A stretch of 64,000 nucleotides of DNA from Streptomyces barringtoniae (GCF_020819595.1 NZ_JAJHNP010000010.1:1-64000); one strand, 5' to 3'; positions 32,171-43,299 are shown, counted from the first letter of the stretch. Translations and numbers: made by a program. Notes: generated from the letters alone by a model not told the origin.

Positions 32171-34818
32171 GCTGAACCTCCGATCAGGGTGAGGAAGGCG
32201 TCTTCCAGGCGGCGGTGCGGGCCGACCGAGGCGACCGGCACCTCCAGCCGCACCAGCTCCGCGACCAGCCGCTCGGCCGTGCCGCCGGGGTTCAGCCGGA
32301 TCAGCAGTCCGTCGTCGGTGCGCACGGCGGAGGCGACGCCGGCCAGCGCGGTCACCTTCTCCACGACCGGCTCCTCCACGGGTCTGGCGGTGCCCACGAG
32401 CAGTGTGTCGCCGGAGCCGACGATCTCGCCGACGGGACCGGCCTGGACGAGCCGGCCGCGGTCCATCACCACCAGGTGGGTGCAGGACTGCTCGACCTCG
32501 GCGAGGAGATGGCTGGAGACGATCACCGTGCGTCCGCCGGCCGCGTAGCGGATCATCACCTCGCGCATCTCGCGTATCTGGGGCGGGTCGAGACCGTTGG
32601 TGGGCTCGTCGAGGATGAGCAGGTCGGGCAGGCCGAGCATGGCCTGGGCGATGGCGAGGCGCTGGCGCATGCCCTGCGAGTAGGTGCGCACCGCGCGGGC
32701 GAGCGCGTCGCCGAGCCCGGCGATCTCCAACGCCTCGTCCAGGTGGGCGTCCTCCGGCGGGCGGCCGGTGGCCCGCCAGTACAGCTCCAGGTTCTCCCGG
32801 CCGGACAGGTGCGGCAGGAAGCCCGCGCCCTCCACGAAGGCGCCGACCCTCGACAGCACGGGTGCGCCGGGCCGGATCGCGTGGCCGAAGACGCGGATCT
32901 CACCGTCGTCCGGGCCGATGAGGCCCATGAGCATGCGCAGGGTGGTGGTCTTTCCCGCGCCGTTGGGTCCGAGGAGGCCGAGCACCTGGCCCTTCTCCAC
33001 CCGGAAGGACAGCTCGCGCACCGCGTACCGGTCGGCGGATCTGGCGTACCGCTTGCTCAAGTCCTTGATGACGAGCGGGACTTCGGCCAGTTCGGGATCG
33101 GGTGCGGGGGTGGCCGTACGGCGGCGGGCGGTGAGCAGCAGGGCGAGCGCCACCGCCGCACCGGCCGCAGGCAGCCACCAGACCCAGGCGGGCAGGGGTG
33201 CCGCGGCGGTGGTGACGGCGGGGGCCGTCGGCACGCTCAACTCTCCCTTGAGGGAGACGGTGTAGGTGGCCGGCGCGGCCGGGGAGGCGTAGCCGAGGTC
33301 GGTGGAGGCGACGACCAGGCGGAGCCGGTGGCCCTTCTGCACCTCGTGGTCGATGGCCGGGAGGGTGACCGTGACGTCCTTGCCGGACCTGGCGCCCGTG
33401 ACCCGGAAAGGGGTGACGAGCTGGGAGGGCAGCACCTGCCGGGTGCCGTCGGGGCCGACGTCGTAGACCTTGCCGAAGAGGACTGCGTCGTCGCTGGTCG
33501 AGGTGATGTGGACGGTCGCCGTCGGGGTGCCGGTGATCTGCAGGTCGCGGGTGAGCCGCGCGGAGTCGAACGTCGCGTACTGGCCGGGGAAGTCGAGGGA
33601 GACGCCGAGGCCTAGCGCGGACAGCTGGGTGAGGCCGCCGAAGCCGCCGAGGCCGGGCAGCGCGGAGACGCCGGGCGGGCTGGCACCGGCCGGGTTGGCG
33701 ACCTGCTGCCCGGTGCCGCCGGTCAGGGCGATGCGGCGCGGGTGGTCGCGCAGACCGGTGTAGGCGCCGGCGGTCGCGCCGCGCAGCTGGGCGGTGCCGT
33801 CGGTCGAGTTCACGCCGCCGGTGCGGGTGACGCGGAAGGCCGGGCCGGTGCCGGCCGAGGCGTCGCCCTTGAGGTAGCGGTCGAACCACGCACGTACGCG
33901 TGCCTGGACCCGGCCGGTCTCCATGTCGCCGCCGTCGTGGCCGCCCGCGATCCAGTCGACGTCGACGGGGGCGCCGTTCGCCCGGATCGCCTTCTCGGCG
34001 GCGTCGGACTGGCCGAGGGTGAACAGGGAATCCGTCTGTCCCTGCACCAGCAGAGCGGGCACCCGGATGCGGGCGCCGACGGCCGACGGCGAGCGCTGCT
34101 CCAGCAGTTGGCGAGCGGCCGCGTCCGGGGTGCCGGACTCGGCGACCCTGTCGTACATCCGGCACAGCGCGGGCTCGAAACGGGCGCAGCCGCCACCGGT
34201 GTTGAAGAAGACGCCGGCCCACAGCTTCTTGAACACGCCGTTCGGGAAGAGGGCGTCCGCGAGGTTCCAGTAGGTGATGGCCGGGGCGATGGCGTCCACC
34301 CGGTGGTCGTATCCGGCGGTGAGCAGGGAGATCGCGCCGCCGTAGGAGCCGCCGGCCATGCCCACGCGCGGGTCGCCGGGCTTGTCGAGCTGGACCTCGG
34401 GCCGCTTGGCCAGCCAGTCGATGAGCCGGGAGACGTCGGCCACCTCGCCCTCGGGGTCGTTGAGCCCGATCTTCCCGGTGGACTTCCCGAAGCCGCGCGC
34501 GGACCACGTCAGGACCGCGTACCCGTCCCCGGCGAGGTCCTCGGCCTGCTGGCGCATGTCGTCCTTGCTGCCGCCGAAGCCGTGCGCCAGCAGGACGGCG
34601 GGGTGCCGTCCGGAGGTGGCCGGAGTGAAGTACGACGTGTCCAGGCGGACGCCGTCGACCGCCATGACCCGGTCGGTCCTGTGCACCGGGGCTGTGTCAC
34701 CGGATGCGGCGGCCGTCCATGTCCCGGCACCGGCCAGCACCACGACGGCGGCCGCGGCGGCGAGCAGCCGACGCGGCCCCTTGAGCAGCCCCCGCACCGA
34801 GGGCACCCGAAGATCCAT
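32167..34818 (-). CDS. Fusion: CocE/X-Pro-type alpha/beta hydrolase + membrane span + ABC ATPase
   Basis: An 883-residue multidomain protein. Residues of about 14-38 are a signal anchor. Residues of about 45-340 form an alpha/beta hydrolase with nucleophile Ser158 in GMAGGSYGG, and GGHDGGDM supplies the catalytic His. About 340-570 is the X-Pro dipeptidyl-peptidase C-terminal beta domain. A membrane span (WVWWLPAAGAAVALALLLTA) follows. About 605-883 is a complete ABC ATPase: Walker A GPNGAGKTT near 615-623, signature YSQGMRQR near 712, Walker B LLILDEPTNGLDPPQ, switch SSHLLAEVE. The hydrolase should face outside and the ATPase inside. It overlaps the permease gene by 4 bases, so the two form an exporter with a built-in extracellular hydrolase. 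Confidence 0.88.
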   Translation of the reverse strand: MDLRVPSVRGLLKGPRRLLAAAAAVVVLAGAGTWTAAASGDTAPVHRTDRVMAVDGVRLDTSYFTPATSGRHPAVLLAHGFGGSKDDMRQQAEDLAGDGYAVLTWSARGFGKSTGKIGLNDPEGEVADVSRLIDWLAKRPEVQLDKPGDPRVGMAGGSYGGAISLLTAGYDHRVDAIAPAITYWNLADALFPNGVFKKLWAGVFFNTGGGCARFEPALCRMYDRVAESGTPDAAARQLLEQRSPSAVGARIRVPALLVQGQTDSLFTLGQSDAAEKAIRANGAPVDVDWIAGGHDGGDMETGRVQARVRAWFDRYLKGDASAGTGPAFRVTRTGGVNSTDGTAQLRGATAGAYTGLRDHPRRIALTGGTGQQVANPAGASPPGVSALPGLGGFGGLTQLSALGLGVSLDFPGQYATFDSARLTRDLQITGTPTATVHITSTSDDAVLFGKVYDVGPDGTRQVLPSQLVTPFRVTGARSGKDVTVTLPAIDHEVQKGHRLRLVVASTDLGYASPAAPATYTVSLKGELSVPTAPAVTTAAAPLPAWVWWLPAAGAAVALALLLTARRRTATPAPDPELAEVPLVIKDLSKRYARSADRYAVRELSFRVEKGQVLGLLGPNGAGKTTTLRMLMGLIGPDDGEIRVFGHAIRPGAPVLSRVGAFVEGAGFLPHLSGRENLELYWRATGRPPEDAHLDEALEIAGLGDALARAVRTYSQGMRQRLAIAQAMLGLPDLLILDEPTNGLDPPQIREMREVMIRYAAGGRTVIVSSHLLAEVEQSCTHLVVMDRGRLVQAGPVGEIVGSGDTLLVGTARPVEEPVVEKVTALAGVASAVRTDDGLLIRLNPGGTAERLVAELVRLEVPVASVGPHRRLEDAFLTLIGGSA

Positions 34819-34934
34819 GCCCTCAACGGTACGGGCCGCCACCGACAACCGCTGAGGCCGCTGGGCTGAACCCCGGCCCCTCCCGCAGGAGTACATGGCC
34901 TGCCCGGCGTACACCAGCCGTGGTACGAAGGCGC

Positions 34935-35342
34935 ATGGACATCCGCCGGGCCACCACCGTCGCCGAAGTCGCCGCCGCCGGTCACCTGTTCGACAACCCG
35001 GCGCGTCCGGAGTGGGCGGAGCGTTTCCTCACCACCGCCGGACACCATCTGCTGCTGGCGTACGCCGGCGGCGGGCCGGTCGGCTTCGTCAGCGGGGTCG
35101 AGACGGTTCACCCCGACAAGGGCACCGAGATGTTCCTGTACGAGCTGGCGGTGGCGGAGCCGTACCGGCGCCGGGGCATCGGGCGGGCGCTGGTGGAGCG
35201 GCTGGCCGCGCTGGCCCGCGAGCGGGGCTGCTACGGCATGTGGGTCGGGGTGGACACCGGAAACGACGTCGCCCTTGCCGCCTATCGCAGTGCGGGCGGC
35301 AAGGACGACGCTTCGTGCAGGGTGATGACCTGGGAGTTCTGA
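34935..35342 (+). CDS. GNAT acetyltransferase (AAC(3)-I-like)
   Basis: A 135-residue single-domain GNAT enzyme. FLYELAVAEPYRRRGIGRAL is the acetyl-CoA binding motif A, and CYGMWVGVDTGNDVALAAYR follows. The motif context (YELAV before the R/Q-x-x-G-x-G/A loop, and DVALAAY) resembles aminoglycoside 3-N-acetyltransferase type I, but family size and divergence prevent a substrate call. The ATG at 34935 begins directly with MDIRRATTVAEVAAAGHLFD. It is divergent from the fusion gene, and its stop abuts that of the convergent permease. Confidence 0.8.
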   Translation: MDIRRATTVAEVAAAGHLFDNPARPEWAERFLTTAGHHLLLAYAGGGPVGFVSGVETVHPDKGTEMFLYELAVAEPYRRRGIGRALVERLAALARERGCYGMWVGVDTGNDVALAAYRSAGGKDDASCRVMTWEF

Positions 35343-36806
35343 CTAGGCCTGCGCGCCCTCGGCGAGCGGCGCGACCGGCGCGCCCTCGGCGAGCTGCTCC
35401 TCGTCGGCCGGCCGGACGTCCTCCGGGAGGGACACCACCCAGCGGGTCTCGCGGCGCGGGCGGAGGTAGAAGGCCCAGTAGAGGGTGGCGACGGCGGTGA
35501 TGCCGCCGGTCCACCACAGGTACGTCGGGTCCTGCTCGACCAGGACGTAGACGAGGACGGCGATCAGCAGGACCGGCATCGTCGGCCACAGCGGCATCCG
35601 CCACGCCTTCCTGGTGCCGTGCGCGCCGCGCCGGGACAGCAGCGAGGCGATCGCGACCAGCAGGTACAGGCCGGTGACGGCGACGCCGGTGACGCCGTAG
35701 AGGGTGTCCAGGTTGACGAAGCAGAGGAAGGCACCGGGGACACCGACGACGAGGGTGGCGACCCAGGGGGAGCCGAACCGGCCGAGCTTGGCGAGGGCGT
35801 TGTTGACCGGGGAGGGCCAGGCCTTGTCGCGGGCGGAGGCGAACAGGACGCGGGAGTTCTGGATGACCATGACGATGCCCGCGTTGATGATCGCGAGGGC
35901 GACGCACAGGCTGACGAAGGTGCCGACGGCCGAGTTGCTCCAGGCGATGACCATGCTGGAGATGTCGCCGCCGGTCAGCGTCTTCAGGTCACCGGCGCCG
36001 AGGGTGATCGCCACGACCGGCACCAGGATGACGACGCTGGAGATGGCGAGGGTGGCGAGGACGGTACGGGCGACGCTGCGGCGCGGGTTCTCCAGTTCCT
36101 CGGAGAGGTAGATGGCGGTGGAGAAGCCCTGGGTGGCGAAGAGGGCGATGGCGAGACCGGAGAGGACCATCATGGCCGTGACCGGGGTGACGTGCGTGTG
36201 CTCGCCGGCGACCTGCAGCGAGCTCACGAGGCTGCCGGCACCGCGGTGGGTGTGGGTGAAGCCGAGCAGGGCGACGACTCCGGCGGCGACGACCTCCAGG
36301 ACCAGGAAGATGCCGGTGATCCAGGCGTTGGCGCGCAGGTCCAGCAGGCCGGCGAGGGTGGCCGCGATCATCACGCCGGCGCCCGTCATGGACGGGTCGA
36401 GGTGGACGAGGGGGGCGAGGTAGTCGGCGGTGCCCATGGCGATGACCGGGGGGACGATCATCACGACGAGCAGCGACATCACGAAGGCCAGCCAGCCGGC
36501 GAGCCGTCCGGCGAGGGTGGAGACGATGGCGTACTCGCCGCCCGCGCTGGGGATGAGGGTGCCCAGCTCCGAGTAGCAGAAGGCCACGGGGATACAGAGG
36601 AGCGCGCCGATGGCGAGGCAGAGCGCCGTCGCCGTGCCCAGGCTGGAGAACAGGTCGGGCACGATCACGAAGAGCGTGGAGGCGGGCGTGACGCACGAGA
36701 GGGTGAGCAGGGTGCCGCCGACGACGCCGATGGACCGCTTGAGTTTCTGAGGGCTGTCAGAAGCGGCTATGACGGCTGGGTCGACAGAGCGGAGCGTGTC
36801 GGTCAT
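35343..36806 (-). CDS. APC-superfamily amino acid permease
   Basis: A 487-residue transporter with 12 predicted spans. It shows SIGVVGGTLLTLSCVTPAST at span 1, FCYSELGTLIPSAGGEYAIV (the conserved APC segment after span 2) and FATQGFSTAIYLSEELENPR near span 6. It would import an amino acid or amine with protons. It starts 309 bases beyond mmsA on the same strand, with a strong terminator between, so it is transcribed separately. Charged, disordered residues end the protein. Confidence 0.9.
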   Translation of the reverse strand: MTDTLRSVDPAVIAASDSPQKLKRSIGVVGGTLLTLSCVTPASTLFVIVPDLFSSLGTATALCLAIGALLCIPVAFCYSELGTLIPSAGGEYAIVSTLAGRLAGWLAFVMSLLVVMIVPPVIAMGTADYLAPLVHLDPSMTGAGVMIAATLAGLLDLRANAWITGIFLVLEVVAAGVVALLGFTHTHRGAGSLVSSLQVAGEHTHVTPVTAMMVLSGLAIALFATQGFSTAIYLSEELENPRRSVARTVLATLAISSVVILVPVVAITLGAGDLKTLTGGDISSMVIAWSNSAVGTFVSLCVALAIINAGIVMVIQNSRVLFASARDKAWPSPVNNALAKLGRFGSPWVATLVVGVPGAFLCFVNLDTLYGVTGVAVTGLYLLVAIASLLSRRGAHGTRKAWRMPLWPTMPVLLIAVLVYVLVEQDPTYLWWTGGITAVATLYWAFYLRPRRETRWVVSLPEDVRPADEEQLAEGAPVAPLAEGAQA

Positions 36807-37115
36807 GCGGCGGTTCCGATCGACTCGTGCGAGTGAGGGTGGGGGTCGGGAGCGCTATCGCCTCCGGCGGCTGGTCGTACATGCTCTGGTCCGCTCCCGG
36901 CGGCTGAATGGAACCCCGACGAAAACCGCCGCGTCAATGGGTGTTCACCTACGAAATCCGCAGCAAAGAAGCGGTCGATCGCCGATTCTCGTACCAACGG
37001 TCCCTATGGGCGGGCCCTTGCGGCCGTACGAGAATCGCAGCGTCCCCGCACAAAAAAACAGGGCCGTCCGCATAGCGGACGGCCCTGTCGGGCCCTCTCG
37101 GCCCCTGCCGGTCGC
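36807..37115. other. Intergenic: mmsA terminator and permease promoter region
   Basis: A 309-base gene-free region. It contains the intrinsic terminator at 37051-37088 and, nearer 36810-36990, the presumed permease promoter. No clear hexamers were identified. The short repeat GCCGTACGAGAATCGCAGCG / GCCGATTCTCGTACC gives an inverted repeat around 36982-37038 (CGATTCTCGTAC / GTACGAGAATCG, a 12-base perfect match). Confidence 0.5.
37051..37088 (-). terminator. Intrinsic terminator of the iol-mmsA operon
   Basis: Perfect 14-bp stem ACAGGGCCGTCCGC (37058-37071) / GCGGACGGCCCTGT (37075-37088) with loop ATA. On the minus strand it is followed by a run of seven T, a textbook intrinsic terminator 28 bases after the mmsA stop. 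Confidence 0.93.
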
Positions 37116-38618
<1,503 letters not shown>

Positions 38619-38634
38619 GCCCAGAGACTCCTTA

Positions 38635-40515
38635 TTACAGATGGCGGCGTCGGGTCGAGACGTGCCGTTCGTACAGCTCTCGTGCCTTGACCGCCGACGG
38701 TCGGGTCGCGGTCTCGGCCACAGGAACATCCCACCAGGCCTGCGCCGGAGGCGCGCCCGACACAGTGTCGGACGTTTCGGTCTCCACGTAGACACATGTG
38801 GGAGTGTCGGCGGCGCGCGCCTCGGCGAGCGCCGCCCGCAGCTCCCGTACGGTCTTCGCGCGCAGCACCCGCATACCCAGGCTGGCCGCGTTGGCGGCGA
38901 GGTCGACCGGCAGCGGGGCGCCCGTGAACGTCCCGTCCCCGGCCTGGAACCGGTAGGCGGTGCCGAACCGCTCGCCGCCCACCGACTCCGAGAGCCCGCC
39001 GATGGACGCGTACCCGTGGTTCTGCACCAGCAGGATCTTGATCGCCACGCCCTCCTGCACGGCCGTCACGATCTCCGTCGGCATCATCAGGTACGTGCCG
39101 TCGCCGACCAGCGCCCACACGTTCCGCTCCGGCGCGGCCAGCTTCACGCCGAGCGCGGCCGGGATCTCGTAGCCCATGCAGGAGTAGCCGTACTCAAGGT
39201 GGTACTGGTCGTACGACCGCGCCCGCCACAGCTTGTGCAGCTCGCCCGGGAGGGAGCCGGCCGCGTTGATGATGACGTCGGACTCGTCCACCAGGGCGTC
39301 CAGGGCGCCGATGACCTGCGGCTGGGTCGGCCGGACGTCCGGCTCGACGGCCTCGAAGCAGGCGTCGACGCGCTGCTCCCAGCGCTCCTTGTCCTCGGTG
39401 TACTCGGTGACGTACGACTCCGCCACCTCGTGCCCGTGCATCACCAGCGCCTCGGTCAGCTCGCCCAGGCCGCTGCGGGCGTCGGCGACCAGCGGGAGTC
39501 CGGACAGCTTGTGGCCGTCGTACGGCGCGATGTTGAGGTTGAGGAAGCGGACGTCCGGGTTCTCGAAGAGGGTGCCGGAGGCGGTGGTGAAGTCGGTGTA
39601 GCGGGTGCCGACGCCGATCACCAGGTCGGCGGTGCGGGCCAGTTCGTCGGCGGTCGCGGTGCCGGTGTGGCCGACCCCGCCGACGTCCTGCGGGTGGTCG
39701 TGGCGCAGGGAGCCCTTGCCGGCCTGGGTGGAGGCGACCGGGATGCGGGTGGCCGCCGCGAACTCGGCGAGTGCGAGCTCGGCGCGGCTGTGGTGGACTC
39801 CGCCGCCCGCGATGACCAGCGGCCGGTGTGCCTCGCGGATCGCCCGGACCGCCTCGGCCAGCTCGGTCGGGTCCGCGCCCGGCCGGCGTACCGTCCACAC
39901 GCGCTCGGCGAAGAACTCCTCCGGCCAGTCGAAGGCCTCCGCCTGCACGTCCTGCGGCAGGGCGAGGGTGACCGCGCCGGTCTCCACCGGGTCGGTGAGG
40001 ACCCGCATGGCCTGCAGGGCGCTCGGGATCAGGGCTTCCGGGCGGGTGATGCGGTCGAAGTACTTCGACACCGGGCGCAGGGTGTCGTTGACCGACACAT
40101 CGCCCGCGTACGGCACCTCCAGCTGCTGCAGGACCGGGTCGGCGGGGCGGGTGGCGAAGACGTCGCCCGGCAGGAGCAGGACCGGCAGGTGGTTGATGGT
40201 GGCCAGGGCGGCGCCCGTGACCAGGTTGGTCGCGCCCGGGCCAATCGACGTCGTCACCGCGTGCGTGGACAGGCGGTTCGACTGGCGGGCGTAGCCGACC
40301 GCCGCGTGCACCATGGACTGCTCGTTGCGGCCCTGGTGGTACGGCATGACGTCGGCGTACTCGATCAGTGCCTGGCCGAGGCCCGCGACATTGCCGTGGC
40401 CGAAGATGCCCCAGGTGGCGCCGATCAGCCGCCGCCGCTCGCCGTCGCGTTCGGTGTACTGGGCGGCCAGGAAGCGGACCAGCGCCTGCGCGACGGTCAG
40501 CCGGGTCGTCGTCAT
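38635..40515 (-). CDS. iolD: 3D-(3,5/4)-trihydroxycyclohexane-1,2-dione hydrolase
   Basis: A 626-residue thiamine-diphosphate enzyme that hydrolyses the cyclic dione of inositol breakdown to 5-deoxyglucuronate. The N-terminal PYR domain opens with TVAQALVRFLAAQYTERDG and carries GIFGHGNVAGLG. The central domain includes VGTRYTDFTT. The C-terminal ThDP-binding segment has GYSCMGYEIPAALGVKLA ... ALVGDGTYLM ... VQNHGYASIGGLSESVGG. This arrangement is typical of IolD rather than acetolactate synthase. The ATG overlaps the iolB stop by 4 bases. Confidence 0.95.
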   Translation of the reverse strand: MTTTRLTVAQALVRFLAAQYTERDGERRRLIGATWGIFGHGNVAGLGQALIEYADVMPYHQGRNEQSMVHAAVGYARQSNRLSTHAVTTSIGPGATNLVTGAALATINHLPVLLLPGDVFATRPADPVLQQLEVPYAGDVSVNDTLRPVSKYFDRITRPEALIPSALQAMRVLTDPVETGAVTLALPQDVQAEAFDWPEEFFAERVWTVRRPGADPTELAEAVRAIREAHRPLVIAGGGVHHSRAELALAEFAAATRIPVASTQAGKGSLRHDHPQDVGGVGHTGTATADELARTADLVIGVGTRYTDFTTASGTLFENPDVRFLNLNIAPYDGHKLSGLPLVADARSGLGELTEALVMHGHEVAESYVTEYTEDKERWEQRVDACFEAVEPDVRPTQPQVIGALDALVDESDVIINAAGSLPGELHKLWRARSYDQYHLEYGYSCMGYEIPAALGVKLAAPERNVWALVGDGTYLMMPTEIVTAVQEGVAIKILLVQNHGYASIGGLSESVGGERFGTAYRFQAGDGTFTGAPLPVDLAANAASLGMRVLRAKTVRELRAALAEARAADTPTCVYVETETSDTVSGAPPAQAWWDVPVAETATRPSAVKARELYERHVSTRRRHL

Positions 40516-41342
40516 CGGTACCCCTCCGTGTGGTCCGGGTGGAAGCAGATCCGCCACTCCCGGGTCTCGCCCGGGCCCGCCATGACGTTCAGGTAGTACA
40601 TGTCGTGTCCGGGCTGGGCGATGGACGGGCCGTGCCAGCCGTCGGGGACGAGGACGGCGTCGCCGGAACGCACCTCGGCGAGGACGTCGGACCCGCCCTC
40701 GCGCGAGGGGAACACGCGCTGGTAGCCGAGTCCGTTCGGGCCGTCGATCTCGAAGTAGTAGATCTCCTCCAGCTCGGACTCCTCGCCCGGCCGGTGCTCG
40801 TCGTGCTTGTGCGGCGGGTACGACGACCAGTTGCCGCCCGGCGTGATCACCTCCACGGCGATCAGCCTGTCGCAGTCGAAGGAGTCCGCGGAGGCGAAGT
40901 TGCGCACCCGGCGCGCGCAGTCTCCGCTGCCGCGCTCCTCGACGGGGACCTCCGGCGCGGGGCCGTAGCGGGCGGGGAGTCGTCGCTCGCACTTCGCTCC
41001 TGCCAGGGCGAAGCGGCCTCCCGCGCCGGAGGCGATCTGGACCCGGGTGTCGCGGGGCGCGTACGCGAAGTCGGAGACGTCCGCGAACACGCTTTCCCTA
41101 CCCAGGAGTTGGAACTCGCCCTTCTCGGTCGATGCGGTCTCGATCCGCACGGTACATCCGCCTTCCAGCGGAAGCACGATCCACTCGCTGTCGCCGGTGG
41201 TGAACGTATGGCTGCCGCCGGGCGCCAGCTCGACCACGCGCAGGCTGCTGTGTGTCCAGCCGGCCAACTTGGGCTCGATGTCGACGGCGTACTGGGCGTT
41301 CGCGGTGGCGCCCCTGGGCAGATGCAGATCGGTGCTGGTCAT
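40512..41342 (-). CDS. iolB: 5-deoxy-glucuronate isomerase
   Basis: A 276-residue bicupin isomerase converting 5-deoxyglucuronate to 2-deoxy-5-keto-gluconate. It is recognised by SLRVVELAPGGSHTFTTGDS in the first cupin and by VITPGGNWSSYPPHKHDEHR ... EEIYYFEIDGPNGLGYQRVF in the second, where HKHDEH holds the metal ligands. WHGPSIAQPGHDMYYLNVMA closes the fold. It overlaps iolD by 4 bases and lies 7 bases from the aldolase gene, firmly within the operon. Confidence 0.95.
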   Translation of the reverse strand: MTSTDLHLPRGATANAQYAVDIEPKLAGWTHSSLRVVELAPGGSHTFTTGDSEWIVLPLEGGCTVRIETASTEKGEFQLLGRESVFADVSDFAYAPRDTRVQIASGAGGRFALAGAKCERRLPARYGPAPEVPVEERGSGDCARRVRNFASADSFDCDRLIAVEVITPGGNWSSYPPHKHDEHRPGEESELEEIYYFEIDGPNGLGYQRVFPSREGGSDVLAEVRSGDAVLVPDGWHGPSIAQPGHDMYYLNVMAGPGETREWRICFHPDHTEGYR

Positions 41343-41349
41343 GCGGCCC

Positions 41350-42297
41350 TCACAGCAGTCCTACGGCGGTGTCCACGGCGGCGGCCACATCGCCGTCCGC
41401 CGGGTACAGCAGCGAGCGGCCGACCACCAGGCCGCGCACGGTGGGGAGTTGGAGCGCGCCGCGCCACTTCTCGTAGGCGGCGACCTGGTCCTCGGGCGAG
41501 TCGCCGATGTCACCGCCGAGCAGCACGGCCGGCAGGGTGGAGGTCTCCATGACCCGGGCCATGTCGTCGGGGTTCTCCGTGACCGGCACCTTCAGCCAGG
41601 TGTAGGCGGAGGAGCCGCCGAGGCCGGAGGCGATGGCGATGGACTTGGTGACCGCCTCGGCCGACAGGTCGTTGCCGACCTTCCCCTCGGGGGTGCGGCG
41701 GCTGATGAACGGCTCGACGAAGACGGGCAGCCGGCGCGCGGCCATGTCGTCGATGGCGCGGGCGGTGGACTCCAGGGTGGTCAGGGAGCCGGGGTCGTCG
41801 TAGTCGATGCGCAGCAGCAGTTTGCCCGCGTCGAAACCGAGCCGCTGGATGTCCTCGGGGCGGTGCCCGGTGAACCGGTCGTCCAGCTCGAAGCTGGCGC
41901 CCTGCAGTCCACCGCGGTTCATGGAGCCCATGACCACCTTGTGGTCGAGGGCGCCGAGCAGGAGCAGGTCGTCCAGGATGTCGGCGGTGGCGAGGACGCC
42001 GTCCACGCCGGGCCGGGACAGTGCCAGGCACAGCCGCTGGAGCAGGTCGGCGCGGTTGGCCATGGCGAGCTTGCGGTCGCCGACCCCGAGGGCACCCCGG
42101 GCGGGGTGGTCGGCGGCGACGATCATCAGCTTGCCGCTCTCGTTGAGCAACGGCCTGCGCACCCGGCGCACGGCCGCCTCGGCGATCGCCTCGGGGTGGT
42201 GGGTGCGGATACGGACGAGTTCGGACACATCGACACGGGGCCTCCGTCCGGCGTCCCCGCCCTCGGTGTGCGTGCCCGTGACCCGGCCCGCCCTCAC
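41350..42297 (-). CDS. Class I aldolase-like protein of inositol operon (IolJ role, Cgl0159-like)
   Basis: A 315-residue TIM-barrel aldolase of the actinobacterial family that replaces IolJ. It has GKLMIVAADHPARGALGVGD, VDGVLATADILDDLLLLGAL, KLLLRIDYDD and SAYTWLKVPVTENPDD (candidate Schiff-base Lys). It should split 2-deoxy-5-keto-gluconate-6-phosphate into DHAP and malonate semialdehyde, the substrate of the downstream MmsA. The GTG at 42297 overlaps the iolC stop by 4 bases (GTGA). An in-frame GTG at 42228 is an alternative start. Confidence 0.82.
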   Translation of the reverse strand: MRAGRVTGTHTEGGDAGRRPRVDVSELVRIRTHHPEAIAEAAVRRVRRPLLNESGKLMIVAADHPARGALGVGDRKLAMANRADLLQRLCLALSRPGVDGVLATADILDDLLLLGALDHKVVMGSMNRGGLQGASFELDDRFTGHRPEDIQRLGFDAGKLLLRIDYDDPGSLTTLESTARAIDDMAARRLPVFVEPFISRRTPEGKVGNDLSAEAVTKSIAIASGLGGSSAYTWLKVPVTENPDDMARVMETSTLPAVLLGGDIGDSPEDQVAAYEKWRGALQLPTVRGLVVGRSLLYPADGDVAAAVDTAVGLL

Positions 42298-43244
42298 AGC
42301 ACCGCTCCGGCGTCGAGCGCGGCGGCCACCTCGTCCGGGGTGGGCATCGCGGAGGAGCACTCCAGGCGGGAGGCGACGATGGCGCCGGCCGCGTTGGCGT
42401 GCCGCATGATCGTCTCCAGGTCCCAGCCGGCCAGCAGGCCGTGGCAGAGGGAGCCGCCGAAGGCGTCTCCGGCGCCGAGGCCGTTGAGGACGTCGACGGG
42501 CAGGGGCGGCACCTCGGCGGACTCGCCGGACGCGCCGACCGCCAGGACACCCTTGGGGCCCTGCTTGACCACGGCGATCTCCACGCCCGCGTCGAGCAGC
42601 GCGCGGGCGGCTGCGTGCGGTTCGCGTACGCCGGTGGCGACCTCCACCTCGTCCAGGTTGCCGACCGCGACCGTGGTGTGGCGCAGGGCCTCGGCGTAGA
42701 AGAGGCGGGCCGCGTCGGGGTCGGACCAGAACATGGGCCGCCAGTCGAGGTCGAACACCGTGGTACCCGCCTTCGCCCGGTGGGCGAGGGCCGCGAGGGT
42801 CGCCGTACGGCTCGGCTCCTCGCTCAGGCCGGTTCCGGTGACCCAGAAGATACGGGCCTCCCGGATGGCGCCGAGGTCCAGGTCGTGGGCGTCGATCTCC
42901 AGGTCGGGCGCCTTGGGCTGCCGGTAGAAGTAGAGCGGGAAGTCGTCCGGCGGGAAGACCTCGCAGAAGGTGACCGGGGTGGGGAGCCCGCGGACCGGGG
43001 TGACCCAGCGGTCGTCGACGCCGAAGCCGCGCAGCGCCTCGTGCAGATAGACGCCGAACGGGTCGTCGCCCGTGCGGGTGATCACGGCGGTGCGTCGGCC
43101 CAGCCGGGCCGCGGCGACCGCGACGTTCGTCGCCGACCCGCCGAGGAACTTGCCGAAGGACGACACCTGGGCGAGCGGGACGCCGGTCTGCAGCGGGTAG
43201 AGGTCCACTCCGATCCGCCCCATGGTGATCAGGTCGTAGGCCAT
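42294..43244 (-). CDS. iolC: 5-dehydro-2-deoxygluconokinase
   Basis: A 316-residue PfkB-family kinase phosphorylating 2-deoxy-5-keto-gluconate. The N-terminal PfkB signature is FGKFLGGSATNVAVAAARLG. The C-terminal signature DVLNGLGAGDAFGGSLCHGL holds the catalytic Asp in GAGD. MGRIGVDLYPLQTGVPL near the N-terminus and YFYRQPKAPD in the middle are typical of IolC. It is the first gene of the minus-strand inositol operon, divergent from iolE over a 125-base promoter region. Confidence 0.93.
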   Translation of the reverse strand: MAYDLITMGRIGVDLYPLQTGVPLAQVSSFGKFLGGSATNVAVAAARLGRRTAVITRTGDDPFGVYLHEALRGFGVDDRWVTPVRGLPTPVTFCEVFPPDDFPLYFYRQPKAPDLEIDAHDLDLGAIREARIFWVTGTGLSEEPSRTATLAALAHRAKAGTTVFDLDWRPMFWSDPDAARLFYAEALRHTTVAVGNLDEVEVATGVREPHAAARALLDAGVEIAVVKQGPKGVLAVGASGESAEVPPLPVDVLNGLGAGDAFGGSLCHGLLAGWDLETIMRHANAAGAIVASRLECSSAMPTPDEVAAALDAGAVL

Positions 43245-43299
43245 CGGCTTCCCTTCGTCTTGACTCTCCCCGGCTTTCTAGTCCCGTACGGCGAACCCT

